Assembly (NCBI GenBank): GCA_963969495.1
Contig: OZ018323.1
Coordinates: forward strand, 79,990,919 to 80,054,918
Direction: 5' to 3'
Source of the DNA: Ceratothoa steindachneri
Lineage: Eukaryota; Arthropoda; Malacostraca; Isopoda; Cymothoidae
DNA: 64,000 nucleotides
The position numbers and the translations under genes are program-made. This document shows, piece after piece, positions 56,101 through 64,000 of the stretch (positions are counted from its first letter, which is position 1; each line of letters opens with the position of its first letter). The notes under the pieces are model-generated. The model ran no database searches. It was given only the letters and a program-made list of their open reading frames with translations, and had not been told where the DNA came from.

Positions 56101-57800
56101 CGTCAAATACCACCGGGGCGGGATTTCAGGCGGCAGCGGCCCAGAATATGCTATTTGAATGGGAAAGTGATCACTAACATGGAGGTCATCAACTACCCCC
56201 CACCCAAAATCTCGCTGTGGATTCGGAAAGCACAAAGATAGATCGAGACAGTGATGCCTAAACTCATCCACATTTAGGACACCTATCTCCAGCTTGGCAA
56301 GGACCTGACTCCTGGGATTGATCGAGTAGTCTCACGAGAGGGGGTGTTTACTGTTCAGATCCCCGAGCAAGAGAACGGGCCTCAGCAACCGTGCCACGAC
56401 GCAGCCGAAGTTCCCTGCGTCGAAGTCGGCTGACGGTGGAATGTACGCAGAAATAACTATACTTCATATCCAGGTGCAGCTGCACAGCTACTGCCTGAAA
56501 GGTGTCTAAAGCGAAGATAAAAACTGAGAGATCAGGCAGGGTGTAAATGGAGCATCCTTCTGCACGGCCCCCATCCTTTGGTGTTGAGGTCGTTAAAACC
56601 CTAATAATCCGGGAGAGTGGGTAGGGGGCAGGCGCCCAGCATGGCCTCATGCAAAAAGATAGCTAAAGGAAAACGGGACGAGTCGAGCCTCCGCAGCATT
56701 TCCATTGAAGGAATATGCCCTCCAGGCCTAGCTCGGTCGTTTCGCCTTACGGGAAACTGTCACGCTGGGGAAAGGAGGGGAAGCCCTGGTTTTAGCCGGG
56801 GCTGGGTGTGAACCCTTTATGCTGCCAGCTTTACCAGGGGTGAGTAGAACCCCTAAAGGGTTCCGAAAGGGCGCGGAAACGACCGTGCTCGTAGGCCTGG
56901 AGGGGCCAGGAGCAGAGGATGTCTTTCTTAACATTGAGGCATAGGACGTCCCAGGCAGCGTTGGGCGCATCAGGACCAAGTCCTTAGACTAGCGAAATGA
57001 GAGACGATCTTGGGCCTGAACGGCCAGGATTTCCTTCTCAATGAGATACGCACCACATTGCTTCGAAGAAGCCGGGTGCGGTTCTCCGCAATTGACACAC
57101 TTAGCCACACACGATTCGGACTTATCGTGTGCAGCCTTGTAGCAACTTAGACAGACTGCGGGTAACTCCGACCTTGTGCGGCTACAGGAGCGATTCGTTT
57201 GGCCGAAACAGTGGCAGTAGTAGCACCTCCGCGGTAGCGATACCAACCGGTACGCACCGACTCACGCAGGTTGTAACATTCAAACATGACGAAGTGTAGG
57301 GGTGGGTCTCGAAGCACCTCCCTGTTTTCTCATCACACGCTTGTCCTTGACCACCCCATGGTCGGCCAGCTCTAAGGTGATGTCATCTATGGAGCACTCC
57401 AAGAATTCCCTCACATAAACTATTCCTTTCACGAAGTTCATGGTAGAGTGCGCCGTCACACTCTCCAGCGTGCCATCAAGTGTCCGAAGGTTACTAATTA
57501 TGGCGGCATCGGAGGGGTTCGACACATTCGCCAAAAAGGCTCCAGTCCGAGAAACGGGTCACCTTCGGCTAAAGCTCTTCTCTGATGGAGCATGTTTCCC
57601 TTAGCCAACATGCTGCCATCATTGGAGCGAATAACGAGGAAGCGTTTGAAGCCGGCGGGCTTGAAAATGTCAGGTAACATCTGAATGAGGTGCTCTGACG
57701 TAATCGAGGCTCCGCTCTGCGCACCTTTGGTCTTAGTCTGGAACTCTCCACCCGGGGAAGCACCGGAGCTGTACGTGCCGATCTTGGCTTGGTCGCAGAG
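53200..57800 (-). pseudogene. Family-A LINE, longest single copy (ORF1 to C-terminal domain), degenerate
   Basis: Minus strand, about 4.6 kb. ORF1 core is at 57720-57280 (KRFLVIRSNDGSMLAKGN; NFVKGIVYVREFLECSIDDI). Knuckles at 57235-57040 include CYYCHCFGQTNRSC, CLSCYKAAHDKSESC and [15 protein letters not shown]. The ORF2 endonuclease is at 56720-55990 (LLGDLN-like, LHVSDHFPIQIAY). The linker is at 55930-55520. RT is at 55489-54336 ([43 protein letters not shown] where the catalytic YVDD is lost to a frameshift). Pre-RNase H is at 54332-53950, RNase H at 53930-53560 (VIYSDSQSALNALGALD) and the C-terminal domain at 53535-53290. The 3' UTR and tail are missing. At least ten frame breaks. Confidence 0.85.
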
Positions 57801-60200
57801 GGGCAGACTCCTTAGAACATGTTGGGGAATCTTTCCGTAGTCCAACTGAATCTTCTTCAAATCCCTGAGCTACCAATTTAGCCTTCATAATGATTTTGTT
57901 ACTTTTCCACTTCTAAGTGATTACCCATCTAGTAGAGATGAAATCCTGGCAAACATCTTCTACTTCGTAAACGTCATTATGATTCCAGTTCTCTATATCG
58001 CTTTGTTTTGCAGCTGTAACCTCATCATTGGTGAACAAGATAGGCACCTCTATGCCATCTTCAACTATTGAACATTTGCTCAGTTTGTCAAAATCCAACC
58101 AGTCTACACCATCATCAGAATCACGCACTATGTTGTAACAGTTCTTAAATTTACCGGTAGCTTAGCCAGCTATGCTAAGTATTTTGGCAGAAATATATTC
58201 ACCTGTTTTGGAGTTGATCCCCTGAAAATGCTGTACAACTGTACAACCGGACTAGCTTTATTCTATGCAAGGGTTCAATAGCTGCACCATCCTCAGCGTT
58301 GAACTTTTCTTGTCTGACTATCACATCGCCACTCACCACTTCACCTACACTACCTTCGTCCACCTTAGGAATCAACCCACACTACTTCTTGAGGTTGTGA
58401 ATCTTCGCATTGCATACCAGGAGCTCTAGTCAGGTGACATGCGTGTACCCATAAATAGACACCACCATGAAATACCAGCATTTGCTAACCATCTTGTTCA
58501 ATTATAATACCTGGTCCATGTCACTCACTGTCATTATTCCTTTTGTAAAACACCCCATCTCCATTAAATAGATCTTCCACATCTGTGTCTCTAACATTGC
58601 ATCTTAGGGCTCTCTTGATTCTTTCATTGAACTCAAATTTAAGAAATTCCTGTTGCACCAAGTGCAAGCAATTCAAGTTTTCTCTCACAATGCTAGAGGA
58701 GTGCTGGGAGACTACTTTGAAAGATATCAGGAATGGCTGGGTTGAAACCAAAGACCAGTTGGTTAGGGTAAAACCCCTGAGTTTTTATCAAGCGCATTTC
58801 TTGCTGAAACCGCCCAAGCAAGCGCAATCTCCAAATCACATCCACGGTCGGCAAGAATCTTACTAACCAGGTCTCCGAGCACAGCCTTCAATCTTTCCAT
58901 GACTCCATTACTCCAAGGTGATTCTGCTGCTGTTGTCATCATTTTCATATTGAACACCTCTCCAAGCTCTATCATCTCAGCATTGTTAAATTCACAACTG
59001 TTATCAGTCAAAACTTTTTGGGGCACTCCCAAAATAGAAATCCAATTTTAAAGAAAGCCTTGATAATAGTGGGGGCCAACTTATTATTTATGACAGAGGC
59101 AGAACAAATATGTGTAGCTGCATCAACAAACAATGACAAGAAAATAAGCCTTGCAACAAACCTCAAGATCCATTAAATTCAGTTGCCAATTGAAGACAAA
59201 CAATGGGTTTGGGATGTGGCTACTTAAATCTAATACAGATCTTGCATTTCTCAGTCATCACAAACTTGATTTCTTGTTCAAGCTCATCATTCTGTATATT
59301 AGCATGATGTAGCAAATTAATTAACTTCTCAGAGGTTGGATGGCCAAACTATCTATGTAACTTACTTGCCATTCTCTTTGCATCACAACAGCTGGAGGTG
59401 AGCATCGCCAGATCACCAGAACCGACATCTAGTCAACTAGAAAGTGGCAAAATAGCACATCTAGAAACTTGGCCATTACAACCAAGGGGATTCAGCTTAC
59501 ACCCAGCCAGCTGACCGGTGTTTTGTTTTGAGGTCCCAACATTCAGAGCATTGTGCCCCTGACCACATGAATTACCACCACAATAACTATACCGCCCACG
59601 ACCATGTGGATTATTATTACGGTTATACAGAACTTCATTGTTTGAAGAACTATCAGTAGGAAAAACAGGTTCCACCTTTATTTGCAGAGTGTTTGATGGA
59701 CTATTATGAACACCAATTTCATGTCCAAATATGCGCTTCAATGTAGATTTCATATTGGCAACTTTAACATCTTGGATTGCTGATATCACCAAATAGCTAT
59801 CACTTTCAGAAAGTTTACAAGGGGCAAGCAGCATAAATGCAATCACTGGGTCTGGTATCATCATACCTTCTGCGCAAATCTGTAGTATGTGTGTTCAAAT
59901 ACACTAATAAAATCTGTAACCTTCACATCATCAGCTTGATGCAAATTATACAAACTGTGAAATGCAGTAAACTGTTGCCGGCCTTTGTCGGGTAAAAAAA
60001 GAAAAACTATCAAGTTTCTCAAGTAAGAGTTCCACACCAGTATCTTTCTTTAGATCATCAACACTAATTTCAGATGATGTAATTCTAGCTCTACCAGTTA
60101 AAAAAAGATGAATAGCCAAGGCCGGCTTAGTTTTAGCTAGGTCAGTAAGTTGATACCAAATCTGGAATCTCTTTTCCAAACTTCATTAGCATGCATCATT
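57800..60200 (-). pseudogene. Ty1/copia-like retrotransposon, Gag to start of RT, degenerate
   Basis: Minus strand, order Gag-integrase-RT as in copia elements. Gag is at 60179-59880 (FQIWYQLTDLAKTKPALAIH, VELLLEKLDSF, VTDFISVFEHTYYRFA) and 59864-59433. It ends in a glycine/asparagine-rich stretch where the zinc knuckle is lost. GAG-pre-integrase is at about 59390-59215 (LHR-FGHPTSEKLINLLHHA, then CKIC). Integrase has FVDAATH (about 59130), VLTDN (59010) and SPWSNGVMER (58905), giving the D, D and E positions. RT start is at 57990-57800 (IENWNHNDVYEVED, STRWVIT, KAKLVAQGFEE, RKDSPTCSKE). No LTRs were found; the 3' half is cut off by the family-A copy at about 57800. The style resembles GalEa-type copia elements of crustaceans, a tentative match. 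Confidence 0.75.
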
Positions 60201-60295
60201 ATGCAGTTTAGGGGGCCACTTTAATGAACATATCACTGGACTGCACCATCTTAAACTGCAATCACAAAATATACTAGATAATGCTAAACTTAGGA

Positions 60296-60840
60296 TATGC
60301 TAACGCAGGAGCAGCATATATGTGAAGACCCTCACAGAAATGCCTGTATACTTCCCAGAGACAGAACTCCAGGAGCTGTTGGCCATAGAAGGCACCCTCA
60401 TTTTCAAGGAATTACTAGGGAAGGTTGGGCTCACCATGAGTCTTTTCCTCACTCTGCTCAAGAATTTTTGGCAGGTTGCTCATCTGAGTTAGCCCATCTA
60501 GCCTTGGGTGGGGGAGCGGAGGTTTCTTTGGTGCTGCCCTCCTTTCAAGTGGACAGCCTTAGAAATCCCTAAAGAGGGTTTCATAACCACCCTTGGGAGG
60601 TTTGCCTCCTGTGAGTCTAACAACTCAGTGAAGGCACACAACCATTGGGCTTTACAGAAAATGGTTATGCAGAGAGAAAGGGGAGCTCTGGCTTTAGCTG
60701 AGGTGGTGTGTGAGCCAGTGGAGCTCCCAGCTCTACTAGGGGAGATTAGAACCTGCCGAATGGTTCCAAATGGGTAGAAGAAAGCATACCCATATGACTG
60801 GAGGGGCCAGGATGAGAGGTTGTCTTTTAAATTGTGAGGA
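60296..60840 (-). pseudogene. Family-A LINE fragment (ORF1 end/ORF2 start)
   Basis: Shares ordered words on the plus strand with 38165-38570 and 45250-45420: AAGACCCTCACRG, CTTCCC-GAG-CAGAACTC, GAGTCTAACRACTC, CAGCTCTACYAGGGGAG, GGTTCCAAATGG, GGAGRGGCCAGGA and ATAGGAYGTC. Diverged more than the copies at 35-57 kb. Confidence 0.6.
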
Positions 60841-61360
60841 ATAGGATGTCACAGGTAAAATAGGATGTGAGGACCAAGTTTGGGACCAGGAGGGTAAATT
60901 ACATATGTTGGGACTGGGAGGATGCAGTATCTTCCAAATGTAAACTGCAGCAATGTTTACTATGCTACACAAAACAGCCGTTTGTAGGTACATAAAAGAT
61001 TGATATGGAAAAGAAAGATGCAGGGTGGTAAAAAGAGAGAAAATGGCAAGAAGAATGTAGGCATATTAAAAACTACCTCTCTAACTGGAACTAAGTAAGG
61101 TGAACTGGCATCCACCCCCCCTCACTGAACCCCAACCCAGGTCAATACCCTGCAAAATTAGCCATAGGCAAAGAAAATAGGTGAGAAGAGGCTTATGAAA
61201 TGGTGAAGGGCTAATATGGAAATATTGAGAAGGAATAAAGCCCATGTAGTCTCAATCTAGTTTGAGGTTACCACGGATATTGGGATTGGGAGGGTGTGCT
61301 GCTCTCTAGACACTAGGTGTAAGAGTCTATACAGGGCACCCCCTTATGGGTGCGTAAAAG
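60841..61360 (-). repeat. Unit R-like repeats
   Basis: Diverged blocks include a CTGGGAGGATG motif near 60920 and a paired ATTGGGAGGGTGTGCTGC and CACTAGGTGTAAGAG near 61285-61320, similar to 51000-51030 and 53180. They lie upstream (minus strand) of the family-A ORF1 end, as elsewhere. 61360-61543 has nothing recognisable. Confidence 0.4.
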
Positions 61361-61543
61361 AATGAATGAAAAAAAGGGGGGTAGTAGAATGAGAATGGGT
61401 GGGAAGAATGTGAAAAGCTACCACCTCCTACCAGATTCTCATTGTAAATAACTTCATTCAATATAAGCGTGGTAGGAGCATTTAGTCAGACGAAATTCCA
61501 ACTCAAAAGAATGGATCTGCTTTCACACTCAAAGAGCAGCCAT

Positions 61544-61733
61544 TTACCTATTTGGTTTAAAGGGCTCCCGTTTTTGAGATTGCTGCTCATTCACAATTTG
61601 CAGCAACCGGTTGCCAAAAAAATTTGAACTTGAGTTTGACAAGGTTTTGGAATCTGCAACCCCCAGACCATCTTGAATTTCCAGTTTTGCCAATTCTTCT
61701 TGAATTAACTCAACTGGATCTTTTTCTTCATAT
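61544..61733 (-). CDS. Unidentified host gene, terminal coding exon
   Basis: Acceptor TTTTTATTTTAG on the minus strand. Joined in phase 2 to the exon at 61834-61966 it reads RYEEKDPVELIQEELAKLEI, then QDGLGVADSKTLSN, NFFGNRLLQIVNEQQSQ and KREPFKPNR before TAA at 61544-61546. The last bases AATAG|GTAAAT could also be a splice donor, in which case the protein continues. The acidic, helix-prone, ordinary-codon sequence has no transposon similarity. I do not recognise the family. Confidence 0.65.
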
Positions 61734-61833
61734 CTAAAATAAAAATGGAAATATTAACTTGCTCATTTCATCAAATTTTAATAATTATGCCAAACATTAA
61801 GTCTCAAAATGAGGAGCCATCTTCAAATGCTAC

Positions 61834-61966
61834 CTTGATGGATCTTTCAGGGGATAATCGAGTGAATGTCTTGCCAATAGCTGTAGAGGATTGTTCTCTT
61901 CCTCCTCTTCATTGGCTCCAGTCTTCTGACCTGCCACAGACAGCTTTTTTGAGTTCCCAGTCCATT
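61834..61966 (-). CDS. Unidentified host gene, penultimate exon
   Basis: Acceptor CTTCCATTCCAG and donor AAG|GTAGCA on the minus strand. The frame enters with two bases of a split codon and reads WTGNSKKLSVAGQKTGANEE, then EEENNPLQLLARHSLDYPLK and DPS, leaving phase 2 to match the next exon 100 bp away. The short intron, the consistent phase and the open frame in both exons support a real gene whose start lies at higher coordinates or beyond the window. Confidence 0.65.
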
Positions 61967-63249
61967 CTGGAATGGAAGAAATCACAGCAAAATAAGCACT
62001 AAATAAAAGGGCTAAAATTGGGCAATATAAGGGTGAAAAAATAAAAAATAAGGAGCATGTCTGAAAATGCTATGCAATTATTTAGACTCAACAAAAGACT
62101 GTTATACAGAGATTTTAGAGGAAAAGGAAAAAGGTCACCAGGGACCAAAGAAATCCCTTCTCATCACATACAATCATTCAAGATAGTACAGTATTAAAGC
62201 AAGCCAATAAAATACTATTAACTACCACTGGTGCTAACAAGATTTCAGGTATAGCACGGAAAACCATGCAGCAGCTCACATCTGGAAAAGTGTGCATTCC
62301 TGATTCCAATGCTGGTTGAGGGTTCAACATTTAAATGAGGGGGTTGAACAGGTTATGGAGAGTTGTGCACCCTAAGTTTCACAAGTGCAACAAGTGGCCT
62401 ACTTGCACTATGTACCTTCTACTTAGTTGAGAATCAGCATCATTGTGGGGGAGCGGTGTGTGTGTGTGTGTGTGTCTGTAGGGCCATTCTCCCACCCCCT
62501 TTACATATATCTTTCCTTACCCCTGTGTGAGTGTGTGGGTATAATTTGCTTTCCGAATTTTATTATGAATAATGTTAACCAATTGTATTCTCTTTTCAGA
62601 GATTGTACTTTGTTTAAAATAATCTTTTATCAAAAGATATTACTTTGCCATAAGTAAATTTAACGAAAGATATATTTTGTTGAAATCCTTTATAAAGCGA
62701 GGAATAGAAGTTTAGGAATTATAAAAGTAATAAACAGGAATTTGTCGTGTGCACTTGGATGTTCACTTAAAGAGTGGAAGCTTTTACGCACTGTGAGAAG
62801 AATCCCTCAAGGCGAGTGCTCCACCCAGCCCAGCCCTGAAATGGAGGGCATTACCTACTACTACCACCACCACCCCAGCGCCAAGTGACAGTCCGTGCCC
62901 CTTCTTGTTCGGGTGTTGTTTTGATTGATTTGTTGTGTGGACCTTGTTGTATAGTCTGTCATATTTTATTTTGTTTTCAGGGGAGAAATTTAATTTGTAA
63001 AGAGTATTTATTTTGGATGTGCACCGGTGCATATTTAATTTTTTTTGTAAATAGTAACGAGATCTCTAATATATTCACCGTTCTCTAGTGTAGATATTAT
63101 TGTACATTATTTTTTGTAAAGTAAAGGACTGTATATCAAATCATATCAATTCTTCCTTGGGGTTCTCAAGGTCAGTAAATTCTAGGATAAGGTTGGAACG
63201 CGGGGTTAGTGTTGCTTTCACCCCGCTACATCATCATTACCATTTTCCC
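61967..63249. other. Non-coding stretch, possible intron of the minus-strand gene
   Basis: AT-rich with a (TG)n microsatellite and no recognisable exon or element. Any upstream exons of the 61.5-62.0 kb gene were not found. Confidence 0.45.
62456..62474. repeat. (GT)n microsatellite
   Basis: About nine GT dinucleotides in a row, with a second shorter GTGTGAGTGTGTG phrase at about 62525. Confidence 0.9.
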
Positions 63250-63660
63250 ATAAAAAGTTGGGTTGATACACATCCTTGCCACAGAAAGTAAGTACCCTTT
63301 CATTTCAAACACTTTAAACACAAAGCTATATAAAAAATTACATACCAACAGCCCTGTATAATGATGGGGTGCAATGTGCACAAGCATCTTATCTAGCCAG
63401 GGTTCATTCCCTGAAAGAATGGTCAAAGAATTTTCCATAACAAAACTCATCCAGCATACACCAATGCAACTTTCTAATACATTCTACACCCAAATCATTA
63501 AAATTTACTAAACTTATAATCATCTATCAAACTTTCTTACTATTAAAATTTTTATGATCAGTGTGTGCCTCATCTATACAACTATCATTCTTGATACACC
63601 TTAGTTACTTAACACATTGCATTTTTCACAGCAATTCACACCCCATATGCTGAGCTTCCA
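63250..63660 (+). repeat. Dispersed repeat E, copy 3
   Basis: GATGGGGTGCAATGTGCAC, CATCTTATCTAGCCAGG and GTTCATTCCCTG align in order with 52120-52190. Later CACACCCCATATGCTGAGC resembles CACACACCGAGCATCC at 52415. Confidence 0.4.
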
Positions 63661-63664
63661 TATA

Positions 63665-64000
63665 CAGTGGGTGGCAAAAGTTTACAATACTGTTAAAAAT
63701 GAAAATTTACATACTTTTAGTTAATGAAATTTAAACACACAAGGACCTTTATGTAATATATACAATGTAATAATCTGCAAAGTAAAATAGTGAATAGGAA
63801 AAACTTTATAAGAACAATAGTGAAATTTGACAATGCAAAAGTTTACAACACATTCATATAGATAAATATATATAGGTTACATCTTCAAAGTGTCTCATTA
63901 AAAACTAATCCTCATTTGTTCCTGAATAATCTAGAAAATTCTAAACTTAATGCAAGGTTTCTTTCATCATCGTGTAAGGCATCATTCCTTCAAAGCTAGT
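63665..64000. mobile_element. Tc1/mariner-like element terminus, runs off the right edge
   Basis: After a TA dinucleotide the sequence CAGTGGGTGGCAAAAG matches the usual start of Tc1-type terminal inverted repeats. It is followed by AT-rich subterminal DNA with a second AAAAGTTTACAA at about 63837, as in elements with direct repeats inside the inverted repeat. No transposase is visible before the window ends. Confidence 0.55.

Noticed and set aside
63226..63450. Minus-strand frame with a GTATGTAA donor-like sequence, possibly an upstream exon of the 61.5-kb gene
   Set aside because: The segment belongs to dispersed repeat E, also present at 52.1 kb, so it is unlikely to be a host exon.

Overview
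This window is eukaryotic nuclear DNA: long AT-rich stretches, spliced genes with GT-AG introns, and an unusually dense load of non-LTR retrotransposons (LINEs), with traces of Ty1/copia, hAT, Tc1/mariner and MITE elements. The protein style of the host gene and the mix of repeats suggest an arthropod, most likely a crustacean; that assignment is inference, since no rRNA or barcode gene is present.

The main host gene is on the + strand, 6975-31126: an apparently complete ortholog of the Rab guanine-nucleotide exchange factor Rabin8/GRAB (RAB3IP/RAB3IL1, Sec2 family). Seven coding exons join in frame to give about 485 residues. A phase-symmetric 129-nt candidate cassette exon would raise this to about 528. 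The introns, up to 8.4 kb, are filled with LINE debris. Two further sets of host-like exons lie on the - strand: a candidate terminal exon at 32643-32828, convergent with Rabin8, and two joined exons at 61544-61966. I could not name either protein.

Most of the rest is layered mobile DNA. Left edge: a partial hAT-like N-terminus (- strand), a 168-bp MITE candidate, a long (AT)n tract and a dead CR1-like LINE (2.8-6.2 kb). Rabin8 introns and 33-61 kb: many broken copies of one GC-rich LINE family with RNase H, here called family A. It has ORF1 with zinc knuckles, an APE endonuclease, RT, RNase H and a structured 3' end. Some copies carry an upstream repeat (unit R).

The clearest structure is a three-level nest. 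A family-A element (- strand, about 35.3-47 kb) is split by a nearly full-length second LINE, family B (38606-45238, 8-bp target-site duplication). Family B's ORF2 is in turn split by a 162-bp family-A 3' fragment (41206-41367, 14-bp duplication). Removing that insert and one duplication restores the ORF2 frame by arithmetic. To the right are a hAT MITE with an 8-bp duplication (49420-49811), a 4.6-kb family-A copy fused to a truncated Ty1/copia element (53.2-60.2 kb), and a Tc1/mariner-like terminus running off the right edge.

I found no CRISPR array, prokaryotic operon or obvious novel defence or biosynthetic system. The most informative signals are the nested-insertion history, the conserved 3' stem-loops of the LINEs, the Rabin8 gene model and the unnamed host exons.
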